Shown: one piece after another, positions 44,990 to 54,444 of the stretch | Layout: the number at the start of each line of letters is the position of its first letter | Numbering within the stretch: position 1 is the first letter of the stretch | NCBI RefSeq assembly: GCF_005047595.1 | Contig: NZ_SUPL01000001.1 | Coordinates: forward strand, 62,001-126,000 | DNA length: 64,000 bases | Reading direction: 5' to 3' | Source of the DNA: Pontimicrobium aquaticum | Lineage (GTDB): Bacteria > Bacteroidota > Bacteroidia > Flavobacteriales > Flavobacteriaceae | The notes under the pieces: model-generated | What the model was told of the DNA's origin: nothing | Seen by the model: the letters and a program-made list of their open reading frames with translations, nothing else | Databases searched by the model: none | Position numbers and translations under genes: made by a program

Positions 44990-45789
44990 CCTAAACTCAC
45001 ATTTTGTTCTTCAATCCACGTTCCTTGACTTGCATACCTTGAAAAGGTTTTAGATCCATTTGGTGTTGTAGAAAAATAGAGTTCCCTTTCTATTGAATTC
45101 TCTATCCACTCCATTGAAACAAAAATATCCTTATAAACAACAATGTTATATTTATTGACATCAATAGTAAAAACGTCTTTTTTCTTTTTACATTCAATTA
45201 TTATGTTTTCTTTCAAAATGTTTTTATCTGGAACACCATCTTTTAAATCATATATATTAAGCCTGAATTTAAATACTTTAAGAGGGTTTTTATAAATATT
45301 AATGTTTATTTTATTAATTGAAATTGGACCGTTTTCGACCTTAATTATTGTTCCAAGTTCATTTCCTAATTAATTGGACTGAAACCCATATACAGTATTG
45401 TTTGTAAACTCTTTATTACCTAGTATATGCTCTTGTTTATTATTGTTAGATATTATAACTTCATTTAATTGCATTACCTCAGCTTCTAATTTAAAAAGCG
45501 GATTTTCCCGAATTTTGTTTTTAAAATCTATAAACTTAAATAATCTCTCTTTATAACCAATCATTGAAATCCTTATAGTGTCTTGATTGTACTTGTCGTT
45601 AATCTCCATTTTGAAGTTTCCTTCATTGTTTGAAACCGTTCCAATGCTTTTGCCCGCAATCCCAATATTTACCCACGCTAAAGGTTGTTTTGATTTGCTG
45701 TCAATTATTTGCCCTTCAATCAAATTTTGACTAAATAAATCTAATGAAGAAATTATAAAAATAGTGGTTATATAATATTTTATATTCAT
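44965..45789 (-). pseudogene. CarboxypepD_reg-like exported protein interrupted by one in-frame stop
   Basis: Minus strand from ATG 45789: signal peptide (ISSLDLFSQN), then LIEGQIIDSKSKQPLAWVNI, GTVSNNEGNFKMEI and RISMIGYKERLF, a carboxypeptidase-regulatory-like (TonB-plug-associated) domain. It ends with TVYGFQSN and TAA at 45372-45370. The same frame then continues without any shift: LGNELGTIIKVENGPISINK through to LNIIVKY-stop at 44965. One nonsense codon therefore splits a 274-codon gene of usual family length. The first 139 residues may still be made as a stable domain. A sequencing error is possible but would need to be a single substitution. Confidence 0.82.
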
Positions 45790-46071
45790 TTTTAAAGTTT
45801 AGGAAATCAATATTCTAAGATTATTTAGTTAACGAGGTAAAAGTTAATAAAGTTTGAGTAAGCAAAGATGATTTAGTCTTTTATCAGGAAAATACACTTT
45901 CCTTTTTAAATAAATGATTTTACAATCATAAAACAGCTCGAATAACTTCAAATTTTACATATTTAAAATCAAAAAAAAGATCATCACATCACAATACTAT
46001 GAATTAAATTCAATGACGGTAGCAAATATGTTGTTCATGCGTCTTATAAATATAAACTAAAACAGAAAACG

Positions 46072-46310
46072 ATGAAATTTTATTATGCGTTACTAGCCTT
46101 TTTTCTATTGCTTAATTTTTAAATGCGCAAGAAGTTAAACTTACTCCTCAAAAACAAATACTTTCTGACTTTGATAAAGCAGTATCTTATATAAATACAT
46201 TCGCTGTTCATAAAGATTTAAATGCAGCTCGTCTTGGTATTGATTATGAAAAAAAGTTTAAGAATCTCAGAAGTGAAATTAACAATAATATTTCAATTTG
46301 TGAATTTTAA
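46072..46310 (+). pseudogene. Frameshifted 5' fragment of an exported protein gene
   Basis: ATG 46072 starts a signal peptide MKFYYALLAFFLLLNF and meets TAA. One base later the frame resumes NAQEVKLTPQKQILSDFDKA, SYINTFAVHKDLNAARLGID and YEKKFKNLRSEINNN, ending at 46310. The slip is in the run of T before AAATGCGCAAG. The NAQ cleavage site and the following helices resemble the start of Bacteroidota S41-type proteases, but the catalytic part is gone. TCACATCA lies 81 bp upstream (45984-45991). The rest of the 580-bp gap is non-coding. Confidence 0.65.
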
Positions 46311-46369
46311 AACCTTGCTTGTTAAACTTGATGAATTTTGTAAGATAGTACAGAACCGTTAAATCATTT

Positions 46370-47971
46370 TTATTTAAAAGTTATTATTACTGCATTATTT
46401 TCTTTCTTAACATTAAACTCTGTTGCCTTTACTTCAAACTCCTTATATAACATTTTGTTGGTTGTTCCATTAGTAAATTCATCAATTGATGTGTTTATTG
46501 AAAAATATACTCTTTCTTCTTTTGTATTAACCAATAAAGGGAAAGGTGTTTTTGAAATTAACTCAGGTACTTTGTCAAAATATATACCAACAGGAACCAT
46601 CTCATAAATTATTGAATTATCATCAACTTTTGTAACTCCAAAGGGTGTATAATTCATTCCTGTAATTTTATGCCCTTTATAATCAAGAATAACCAGTGTT
46701 TTATTTGGTGCAGACATTATAGCGTCTACTTTTTCTTGAATTACTTTTTTCCCTTCTTTTTCAAACTCCAACTTAGTCTTAAAGATGCCATCATAATCGT
46801 ATTCTAATTTAGCTTTATCTAGGTATGCTTTCTTTTGATTACTTGATAAACTAAGGCTTTCATCCAATAAACCTGAAAGAAATACTTCTTTGTCAAAAAT
46901 TCTACTCTTCCATTTTGGCATTACTTTATCCAGAAGAAGTCCTTGACAAGCTCCGAGGTAGTACAATTTAAATCGCAGAGGACCTGCTCCAAATTTGTTT
47001 CCAAACCTATTATCATTTACAGATACAATGTTTACCATATCTTCTATTTCTTTTTTAAAGAAGTCAGGCAAGGTGTTTTTGTAATCAGCAAATCCGTTTA
47101 TATATTTCATTTCATCTATTGGAGTAATATTTTCACCTTCACTATAAAACTTATATTCAATATACTTTGCTGTACCTTCAGCGAATTCATTCAAGTTTTC
47201 GTAAGCAACGAAAACAGAATCAAGTAGTGACTGCCTATAATTTCTAACAGCAACAAACTGACGTGCTTTTTTTGAAATTATTTTTTCATCTTTAGATAAT
47301 AATGCGTCCTTTAAGATTAAACCTTCTAATACAGAAAGTGAATTATTTATTGGATCGAGAAAAGGATAGTTAGCCACACTTCCTTCATTTGCATTTTTAC
47401 CTTTGGCTAAAGTTTCCTGGTGTACATGAAATCCTTCATGTAAAATAGTACTGAGTTTATGGTAAGGAGAACCTATAAAACTCCAGTCATCAAGCCATTT
47501 ATTTAAAAACTCTTTGGGTTGATTCATGATAGCTCCTCGTAATTGATTTCTCATACTGGAATAGGTGTCTGCCACAACAAGCACTTTTACTCCATCAATT
47601 TCGATAGTGGTATTTTGATCATCATACTGTATATAGGTAGATTCATTTCTCACATAAATAGTTTGTCCATCCAATGGATTAAACCCATTGTAAACATCAA
47701 AACCTTCTGGTTTATGAGGAAAATTGATTAATATATCTTGAACATTGGGTTTGTAAAATAGAACAGGCGTTTTACTAAACTTCCAATTTGGGTATAATTG
47801 GTCACTTAATTGATTCGTGACATTCTGACTTTCCTTCAATAAAATTAATAGTTCTGGATCAAGTTTTAATAATGACGACTCTTGAGAAAAAAGTGGAGTA
47901 CAATACGTAACAGTTAGGATTGAAAATAATACTATTGTTAGCTTTCGATAATAGGCTTCTATACGTTTCAT
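46370..47971 (-). CDS. Exported putative zinc metallopeptidase with HExxH motif
   Basis: 533 residues; signal peptide to TPLFSQE. LSTILHEGFHVHQETLAKG near residue 187 has HExxH, and NEFAEGTAKYIEYKFY about 75 residues later could give the third Glu ligand, as in gluzincins. The C-terminal 120 residues are beta-rich. A second protein in this window (58150) has the same HExxHxxQE core in an otherwise different sequence. Peptidase activity is inferred from the motif only. Monocistronic; TGATGTGA lies about 112 bp upstream. Confidence 0.7.
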   Translation of the reverse strand: MKRIEAYYRKLTIVLFSILTVTYCTPLFSQESSLLKLDPELLILLKESQNVTNQLSDQLYPNWKFSKTPVLFYKPNVQDILINFPHKPEGFDVYNGFNPLDGQTIYVRNESTYIQYDDQNTTIEIDGVKVLVVADTYSSMRNQLRGAIMNQPKEFLNKWLDDWSFIGSPYHKLSTILHEGFHVHQETLAKGKNANEGSVANYPFLDPINNSLSVLEGLILKDALLSKDEKIISKKARQFVAVRNYRQSLLDSVFVAYENLNEFAEGTAKYIEYKFYSEGENITPIDEMKYINGFADYKNTLPDFFKKEIEDMVNIVSVNDNRFGNKFGAGPLRFKLYYLGACQGLLLDKVMPKWKSRIFDKEVFLSGLLDESLSLSSNQKKAYLDKAKLEYDYDGIFKTKLEFEKEGKKVIQEKVDAIMSAPNKTLVILDYKGHKITGMNYTPFGVTKVDDNSIIYEMVPVGIYFDKVPELISKTPFPLLVNTKEERVYFSINTSIDEFTNGTTNKMLYKEFEVKATEFNVKKENNAVIITFK

Positions 47972-48082
47972 GTGTTTCTGATTATTTATGAGACCAAATT
48001 TAAAAACCTGTAAAGTAATAAACTGTTAACTACTGTTAACACAAGCCAATGACTCCATAAATGAATTGAACGCACTGTTTTT

Positions 48083-48090
48083 TGATGTGA
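48083..48090 (-). promoter_or_regulatory. TGATGTGA motif before the HExxH gene
   Basis: GTTTTTTGATGTGAAAATAA at 48078-48097, about 112 bp before the start codon at 47971. Same motif and orientation as at 34376, 58043 and 59530. The rest of 47972-48248 shows no coding sequence. Confidence 0.4.
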
Positions 48091-48248
48091 AAATAATCGC
48101 TAAGATATTTATGCTTTATAACGATTAGTATTTTATTAATCATCCATCTTTTCTTACAAGTCCAATAAAATGTCAATCTTCAAAGTAGTAAATTGTTGAT
48201 TTGCAAATCCAATATTCCTATTTAGAGATTGTAAGCACTCGTTTATTT

Positions 48249-48450
48249 TTATGTTTCTCTTCGAATTATTTTATTCGTTGATTGAAGTATTATCGCTAAA
48301 AACATCACAACAATAACTCCTATAACATTTAACCATAAAAATTCTAAATTAATAAACTCATACTCGTTTAATAAAAACAATCCAATCACTATCACTTGTG
48401 TGATTAATGCTGCATTAAATGCTGCATTACCTCTAACAAACTTTACAAAA
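48249..48450 (-). pseudogene. C-terminal tail of a sodium:solute symporter (SSS) gene
   Basis: Translates FVKFVRGNAAFNAALITQVI, VIGLFLLNEYEFINLEFLWL and NVIGVIVVMFLAIILQS. The last part is the characteristic final helix of SSS-family transporters (FLWYNVIG..VV). All preceding helices are missing. Its 5' edge runs directly into a TlpA-like fragment, so two broken genes are joined at about 48448. Confidence 0.65.
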
Positions 48451-48520
48451 ATCAATCAAAGTTAATTTATTGGTGTTAACAGTTATAATCTTACTCTTAT
48501 CAAAAAGTTCAAATATCACT
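48446..48520 (-). pseudogene. Fragment of a TlpA-like thioredoxin gene
   Basis: Minus strand reads FELFDKSKIITVNTNKLTLI then DF. It matches the decayed TlpA gene at 51657-51720 (DLFDRNKIINVNTNHKLTLI, DF), with the DNA alike apart from a 3-bp indel and a few changes. It breaks off just before the WCGPC active site and is fused to the symporter tail. Confidence 0.65.
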
Positions 48521-48530
48521 GAAAACGTAC

Positions 48531-48716
48531 ACCATATCTTTAATTGATTTAAAACAACCATTTAAAGATATTAAACATAAAAAACAGCATTCTATGATTA
48601 ATGTTTCTGGCATCAAACAATATAGAAAAAGAAACACTTTGACTTATCACAGGAATTTAGAATTAATTGCTTTTAATCCAAATACAATAGAAGTGAATCC
48701 ACAATCATTAATTTAA
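48531..48716 (+). pseudogene. Coding-like 3' remnant, unidentified
   Basis: Open for 62 codons on the plus strand to the TAA at 48714-48716: TISLIDLKQPFKDIKHKKQH, then SMINVSGIKQYRKRNTLTYH and RNLELIAFNPNTIEVNPQSL. It has no plausible start and reads like the C-terminus of a larger protein. No family recognised. It lies in the 888-bp gap between the HExxH gene and the LytTR gene. Confidence 0.3.
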
Positions 48717-48859
48717 ATCAGTAACCAAACATTTTGAATTCTATTTAAATTATCATTAAAGATTTTATTATCTTTTCATTCTCGAACCATAACTACATTT
48801 AACCCTCTAGTTGTGCCACTAAAAAACACCACTAAATCAGTTAAAGAAATAGTAAAGAG

Positions 48860-49600
48860 ATGAAAAAATCAGATTCTGTCATTTTAATATTTTATTTGTT
48901 TTTATGGATCTTAATTGACAGTCCTAGAAACCCTAACCCTATAATTTTTGGCTCAGTATTTATCTATCATTTTATTGCTCTTTTTATAGCAGTTTTATTT
49001 CACATTAGGATTGTAAAAAAACGTTTTAAAATTTCACTATTTTATTTAGGTTATTTGGTCGCACTAGCAATTATAACTTGTGTTTTGAAAGTTATAATTG
49101 AAAGATTGTTATGGGAATTCTGTGCATTTACGTTTGATTATTCATTAACAGTAATTACTTATGAAGGAAGCGATTTTCTTAAACAATATTCTTCTCTTTT
49201 TAAGAGTTACTTAATTTTCTTCCTTTTTTATGAGTTAATAAACAATATGTTCTCCAATCAAAAATCTAAATCTTCGAAAAAAAAATTAGATGAAAAAGTA
49301 TTGTTTATCAAATCGAATAAAGAGATTATACAAATTCCAATCATCGACATATTTTATTTTGAAGGACTTAGAGATTATGTAAAAGTATATTCTAAAAGAG
49401 GAATGCATATTACTAAAAGAACTCTAATTAGCCTAGAAAGTGAGTTAGATAATGAAATGTTTTTAAGAGTTCAAAAATCTTACATTGTTAATAGGACACA
49501 TATAGAGAAGTTAAAAGGAAATAGAATAGAAATCAATGGAAATTATATTCCAATTGGAGCTGCTTATAATGAATCAATAAAAAAAATATTCTCTATTTAG
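48860..49600 (+). CDS. Membrane-bound LytTR-domain transcriptional regulator
   Basis: 246 residues. Four membrane helices lie in the first 140 residues (SVILIFYLFLWILID, FIALFIAVLFHIRIV, LFYLGYLVALAIITCVL, LIFFLFYELINNMF). A LytTR domain follows at about 150-246: IIQIPIIDIFYFEGLRDYVK, LISLESELDNEMFLRVQKSY and IVNRTHIEKLKGNRIEINGN. There is no receiver domain or cognate kinase, so this is a one-component membrane regulator. The triple 9-bp repeat immediately downstream (49596-49645) is the likely binding site, placing the GERH protein gene at 49701 under its control. Confidence 0.88.
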   Translation: MKKSDSVILIFYLFLWILIDSPRNPNPIIFGSVFIYHFIALFIAVLFHIRIVKKRFKISLFYLGYLVALAIITCVLKVIIERLLWEFCAFTFDYSLTVITYEGSDFLKQYSSLFKSYLIFFLFYELINNMFSNQKSKSSKKKLDEKVLFIKSNKEIIQIPIIDIFYFEGLRDYVKVYSKRGMHITKRTLISLESELDNEMFLRVQKSYIVNRTHIEKLKGNRIEINGNYIPIGAAYNESIKKIFSI

Positions 49601-49645
49601 TCGATTATCATTCTATTTAGTCTACTCGAAGGGCGGTTTGGTCTA
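49596..49645 (+). promoter_or_regulatory. Triple 9-bp direct repeat, predicted LytTR operator
   Basis: TTTAGTCGA (49596-49604), TTTAGTCTA (49616-49624) and TTTGGTCTA (49637-49645) start 20 and 21 bp apart. LytTR domains are known to bind 9-bp direct repeats with about two helical turns between them, and this fits exactly. The first copy overlaps the stop of the LytTR gene. The last is 56 bp before the ATG at 49701. The block is also more GC-rich (CGAAGGGCGG) than its surroundings. Confidence 0.7.
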
Positions 49646-49700
49646 TTTTTATTTTTAGTTTTTTCTCTACTACGTTTCTTGCGGGGAAATAATATATATC

Positions 49701-50798
49701 ATGAAAAAAATATTAATGACCTTAGGTTTCATTTTAATTAGTAAATTTTCATTTTCACAAAACGAGGGCTCCATTGCAAGAATAGTTAAAGCTTATGATT
49801 CTACAAGTATTGTAGCTTTCGGTGAAAGGCATGACCAAATTGAACTTATAGAATACTATAAAAATTTAGTCAATGATAAATCCTTTCAGGAAAAAGTAGA
49901 TGATATTGTGCTAGAATTAGGTAACTCATTTTATCAAGAAGTACTCGATAGATATGTTAGTGGACAAAATATACCTTTTAAGGAAGTTCGAAATGTATGG
50001 TTTAGTGCTACTAACTCTCTTTTACAGATTGGGAATTTAAGTGCTATAGAGATCTTAATAAAACATATTAGGGAGGTAAATTTAAACTTACCAAAAGAAA
50101 AACAATTTAGAGTTATTGCAGCAGATCCTCCTGTTAATTGGAATGTCATAAAATCACCATCAGATTTCTATCCATTTCTGGGGAGAAGGGATTTACATTT
50201 TGCGACAATAATTTGGAATGAGGTAATTGACAAAAAAAGAAATGCTTTTGTAATAATGGGTAGATCACACTTGTTACGAAATGACCCAAAACCTGTTAAT
50301 TATGTAAATCTTGTAGATATCTTAGAGGCGAGACTTGGTAAGAGAATATTCATTATTAGGGTAGAACTAGATAAAACAATAGAGAAAACCCCAGTAATAA
50401 AGGATATAGAAAACACCAATTTAAAAGAAAAGCTTATACGAAAAAATTTTAATCAAAAATTCAAAGAAAGTATTGATGCTGTAATTTATTTTAAAAAACT
50501 AAACTCATTACTGATTGAGCCATTTTCAGATAAAAAAGATATTGAAGAATTAGATAGAAGAAGTCTTATTATAAATAAATCAAACTTTCAATTTAACAGC
50601 TATGATTACTTATCCTATCTAATTAAAAAACATGGAGAGGAAGGGGTAGGAATATTTGAACAATTAGTTAAAACAAATAATAGTCTTATCAGTTATAATG
50701 AACAGTTAGTAAAAATATTTGCTAATGAAATCGATGATATGACTATCAAGAATAAAATACTTGAAATGGTAAAAGAATTGAAAAATTCAAAAAATTAA
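49701..50798 (+). CDS. Exported GERH-motif protein, EreA/ChaN-like
   Basis: 365 residues; signal peptide to KFSFSQN. SIVAFGERHDQIELIEYYKN near residue 35 is the GExH motif of the EreA/ChaN/TIKI-like fold, followed by DDIVLELGNSFYQEVLDRYV; FVIMGRSHLLRND near 190 supplies a later His. Members include erythromycin esterases and haem-binding ChaN. Activity here is unknown, and the exported location argues against a cytoplasmic resistance enzyme. Probably controlled by the LytTR protein encoded just upstream. Confidence 0.72.
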   Translation: MKKILMTLGFILISKFSFSQNEGSIARIVKAYDSTSIVAFGERHDQIELIEYYKNLVNDKSFQEKVDDIVLELGNSFYQEVLDRYVSGQNIPFKEVRNVWFSATNSLLQIGNLSAIEILIKHIREVNLNLPKEKQFRVIAADPPVNWNVIKSPSDFYPFLGRRDLHFATIIWNEVIDKKRNAFVIMGRSHLLRNDPKPVNYVNLVDILEARLGKRIFIIRVELDKTIEKTPVIKDIENTNLKEKLIRKNFNQKFKESIDAVIYFKKLNSLLIEPFSDKKDIEELDRRSLIINKSNFQFNSYDYLSYLIKKHGEEGVGIFEQLVKTNNSLISYNEQLVKIFANEIDDMTIKNKILEMVKELKNSKN

Positions 50799-50883
50799 AC
50801 ACCACACACAACAAGTGTAATCTATTACTTAGTTTGTATATTGGAAAGCCCTTTCCAAACTTTCTATTCAGTTTATATGACTT

Positions 50884-51183
50884 AGACAACTCAACAATAA
50901 AGCAATTAATGGAGGAGATTAAAAAATTGCGTTGTTTCCAGCAAAACTTGAAGATCCTAAAAATGATTTGAACTCTAAAAATATAAAAATAGATCATTTT
51001 GCTTTTAACGTAACAAGAGAAAATTTTAATAAAGCTCAAAAAAAGTATGTTGAGTTGAATTTAGAATTTGACATTCAAGACCATCACTACTTTGAATCAA
51101 TTTATACAAAAGACCCAGACGGACATACAGTTGAATTAACCACTATAAAAGTAAGTGAAAACGAATTTTATGAGCTAGATTAA
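50884..51183 (+). pseudogene. C-terminal half of a VOC-family protein
   Basis: Codons read RQLNNKAINGGD, an in-frame TAA at 50920, then KIALFPAKLEDPKNDLNSKN, IKIDHFAFNVTRENFNKAQK, YFESIYTKDPDGHTVELTTI. This is the second half of a glyoxalase/fosfomycin-resistance-like VOC protein, including the metal-ligand Glu in HTVEL. The first module (HVAL...FY type) is missing and no good start codon exists. 86 bp after the GERH gene. Confidence 0.65.
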
Positions 51184-51364
51184 TGTTGTTTTTCCAAACA
51201 TAGGTAAAAATATCTTTTAGCATCGTTAAGGTATTAACCCAATATAAGCTGTAAGCATAACTCTGTTAGTATGATTGGTCGTTTAAATCGAGTTTCATAA
51301 TACATTATTAATGTTAGTTGTATTTGATTAAACTGTACAAAATTTCTGAATCTGATAATTTTCA

Positions 51365-52246
51365 TTAATAGTTCTTATTGATAATCAATGTTTTAATATC
51401 TTCTTCTATTTGCTCTGAAAATCCAAAATATTCTTTTTGTATAACCTTATCTTTATCTACTAAAAAATATCTTGGCAGGCTACTTACACCAAAGGCTTTT
51501 TTTAATTCATTATTGCCAACTAAGTTTTTAAAAGTAGTACCTTTCTTTTTTATTAAATTAATTGCATTTTCAGTGTCTTCAGAGACTATTCCAATTACTT
51601 CTTAAGGTTTTCTATTTTTGAAAATGAAACTATACAAGGCCCACACCAAACCTCCCAAAAATCAATCAAAGTCAATTTATGATTAGTGTTAACATTAATA
51701 ATCTTATTCCTATCAAAAAGATCTGGTAATTTTATTTCTGGAAGTTTTTTAGAAAGTAATTTATTTTGTTGACGTGTTTTAGGTTCTATTAATGTGTGTG
51801 TGTTTAGCTCACTTTTTAGTTGCTTAATTGATTTTGATACCTCGTCATTGATTTTTAAATTACGTATTATACTTTTTGTGATTGATTTATGTCCAAGTTG
51901 ATTTGAAGATTATGTGATTTTTAACGGAAAAAAAAATTGGCTTTACTTAATTGAATCGTTTTAGTTATATCTGTTATAGCATGAACTGTATCATTATCAA
52001 ATTCATATGTTAAAAAAATAAGAATCTTTACTTTCTTTTAAAGATATACGCTTATAGACTGTATCAAGCTTAAACAAATTTTGAAGTATCATTTGTCCTC
52101 CTGGACTACCAATGAAACCATAATGACCAGGTACTATTTTATAAGTACTATCCTCTTTTGATATCTCAAAACCATTCCCTCTATTAAATTAAGTGCTTTT
52201 GAATAATGTGATTAGAGAATTCAATAGGATTTGTTATTGAACCCAT
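51365..52246 (-). pseudogene. Decayed TlpA-like thiol-disulfide oxidoreductase gene
   Basis: Fills most of the 1,121-bp gap 51184-52304. From the 5' end: MGSITNPIEFSNHIIQKHLI-stop, then FEISKEDSTYKIVPGHYGFI and GSPGGQMILQNLFKLDTVYK, several stops, SITKSIIRNLKINDEVSKSI, LLSKKLPEIKLPDLFDRNKI, and the redox site LIDFWEVWCGPCIVSFSKIE. A frameshift with loss of about 20 residues follows, then EVIGIVSEDTENAINLIKKK, FGVSSLPRYFLVDKDKVIQK and the end. It is a cell-envelope thioredoxin with an N-terminal domain, inactivated by at least three lesions. A second fragment lies at 48446. Confidence 0.75.
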
Positions 52247-52304
52247 GATGACAATGTAAAACCATACTAATTTTGATTTTCAAATATTTGTCCAAGAATA
52301 CAGA

Positions 52305-53609
52305 TCAATTATTTTTTTGAAAGGGTGTTCCTGGACTCACATTAGGAATAGCTAAATAAGCATCAAAGCCAGTAATTAGCTGAACAGCTTTACTATTTAA
52401 AAATGGGCTTAATTCATATAAATGTTTTCTTAAAGGACGTAAGTCAATAAGGAATAACCCATTGGTGTTTTTCAATTGATTGATAAACACATGCCTTGAC
52501 TTATCATCCGGAGATTTGTCAGGGTCAATACTTCCAAAATAGCTCATAACTTGTATGGTTCCTTTTCCTCCTTCAACATTGTCTTGCCCACTGGCAAGTG
52601 TTTGTCCACTTACAGCATCTATGTATATATTAAACGCTGTTTCATTTCTACTTATAGCCCATTCTTCAATAAAGGTTCCCAAAGTGGACATTCCATTACT
52701 CAAGGATGGAGCTGAATGAAACCCACCAAACTTAAAAAATACTTTTGGTGATATTCCTTGCTGCTTTTCATAATTAGAAATAAGATGTACCAAGTTTTGC
52801 TTCATTAAGTTCTCTCTAATTGCATTAGATTCAACTCTTGTAATCTCTCCTCGAAAGCGACCATATATTTTATTGCTAATCAATAGTGCATCTAATAAAC
52901 TTAATGCATCATTATTATCAACAAATAAAGATTTTAACTCTGTAAGGTCATTTTTTATAGGGCTTCCCATTAAAAAACGATTTTCTTCTAATTGCAAGTC
53001 AAGTTTTGAAAGAAGGTTTTTTTGAGTATCGGTTGTTGCTAATTTTCTTAAACGTTCCAGGTACATTTTAAAGCCAAATAGAAACTCTTGGTCTAATCCC
53101 CAAATAGCCTTTTCTTTTAGTTTTGACTCACTAACAATTCTAGAAGCGAGTAATGATTCCTCTTTCCAGTCTAAAAACGCGATAGCTTGAAAATATTTAG
53201 GGTTTTCTAGAAATGTCTTTAATGAATCGTAACCACCATTTTTTAAAATTTCTTGAACTTCTATAGAAGCTTGCCTCCCTATTTCTAGTGCTGCAAGATG
53301 ATAATCAACTTCTGTAAGTTTCGAAAATATCGCTCCACTAATATTTGGTATATTGGCTGTTCCATGACGTTCCCCAACTAAAAAGTAGTTGGATTTCGAT
53401 GCTTCATTTATTAACCATTGTGATCCTTGACCGCTAATATCTTTACCGTTAAACTGAATAGGGTAAGTATTTGCCTTAACAATGGAATCAAAGGCATTTG
53501 CATTAAAAGTGCTTTGTCCATTAGCAAAATTCACCGATAAAACAAAGAATAAAAAATTAATTATAAGGGAGGTTTTTATTAAACAATGAAACGTACTGTT
53601 TTTTTTCAT
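52305..53609 (-). CDS. Exported GERH-motif protein, EreA/ChaN-like
   Basis: 434 residues; signal peptide to NFANGQS. NYFLVGERHGTANIPNISGA near residue 75 is the GExH motif, then HLAALEIGRQASIEVQEIL; FFKFGGFHSAPSLSNG near 290 holds a later His, as in erythromycin-esterase-like folds. The overall sequence differs from the 49701 protein apart from these motifs. Substrate unknown. AGATGTGAATGGTTAC (53647-53662) just upstream resembles both regulatory motifs described for this window. Confidence 0.72.
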   Translation of the reverse strand: MKKNSTFHCLIKTSLIINFLFFVLSVNFANGQSTFNANAFDSIVKANTYPIQFNGKDISGQGSQWLINEASKSNYFLVGERHGTANIPNISGAIFSKLTEVDYHLAALEIGRQASIEVQEILKNGGYDSLKTFLENPKYFQAIAFLDWKEESLLASRIVSESKLKEKAIWGLDQEFLFGFKMYLERLRKLATTDTQKNLLSKLDLQLEENRFLMGSPIKNDLTELKSLFVDNNDALSLLDALLISNKIYGRFRGEITRVESNAIRENLMKQNLVHLISNYEKQQGISPKVFFKFGGFHSAPSLSNGMSTLGTFIEEWAISRNETAFNIYIDAVSGQTLASGQDNVEGGKGTIQVMSYFGSIDPDKSPDDKSRHVFINQLKNTNGLFLIDLRPLRKHLYELSPFLNSKAVQLITGFDAYLAIPNVSPGTPFQKNN

Positions 53610-53759
53610 AATTGATTGATTTTGTTATGGATATTAGACTGTTATTAGATGTGAATGGTTACATTTTTTTGTTTAATTCTTCATTAAAAATCCTGTTGTT
53701 GTTAACACCTTAATCTTCTATATTCTAATATTGTAGTTTTCTTTTAATATTATTTCTTC

Positions 53760-54271
53760 TCAAAGTGAAATCTTAAAGCTTTTATTTTTCAATGTTTTAG
53801 CATATTGACTAGTTAGCTTATCCAAAAAGATGAACAAAACGTTATTCATTTCTTTATAATCATTCTCCAAAAGTTGTTTAGAACTTTGAACATATTTCTT
53901 TCCTTCTAATAACTTAAGCGCTTCTGTAGAATGTGATATTAAGGGTTCTATAGATTCATTATTAAATTCTAGGTGACATTGAAACCCATATACCAATTCA
54001 GAATATTCAACTATTTGTCTTGGGCAGCCATCACTGAAAGCAATAATTTTTGAATTATTTGTTAAACCAGGCATATCGTTATGCCAATGCCCAACTAAAA
54101 CTTTTTCGGGAAAGTGGGAGAACTTTTCATTTTGCTTTCCTTCTTCAGTTTTTATAATTGGAAAAACTCCAATTTCTGGATTAGGACTTTTTTCGAAAGG
54201 AGCTCCAAGAGCTTCTCCAATTAGTTGGGCACCAAGACAAACGCCTAGAACAGCTTTGCCTGTATCTAAAA
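53760..54271 (-). pseudogene. 5'-truncated duplicate of the class I glutamine amidotransferase gene
   Basis: Reads TGKAVLGVCLGAQLIGEALG from 54271, GAPFEKSPNPEIGVFPIIKT, HWHNDMPGLTNNSKIIAFSD, YGFQCHLEFNNESIEPLISH, and so on to the stop at 53760. It matches the intact gene at 55431-56183 closely until the 5' breakpoint at 54271, upstream of which the first 78 or so residues are replaced by unrelated sequence. The nucleophile Cys and the His/Glu pair remain, but the fold is incomplete. A shorter product from the internal ATG (54074) is possible. Identity falls toward the 3' end, so the duplication is not recent. Confidence 0.8.
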
Positions 54272-54444
54272 TGTATCTTGACTATTATTTTTTATATTAC
54301 CATGAATTCAGAGCTATTTAAGAATGTAAAAGTTAATGTTAAAAATTACTTTTTAATTAACTTAAAAGGCCCTGTTTTTTTCCTGAATACAGTTTTACAA
54401 AATAACCACCTCCTCCTGTGCCTTTCTCCAACTTGTGTAATTCT

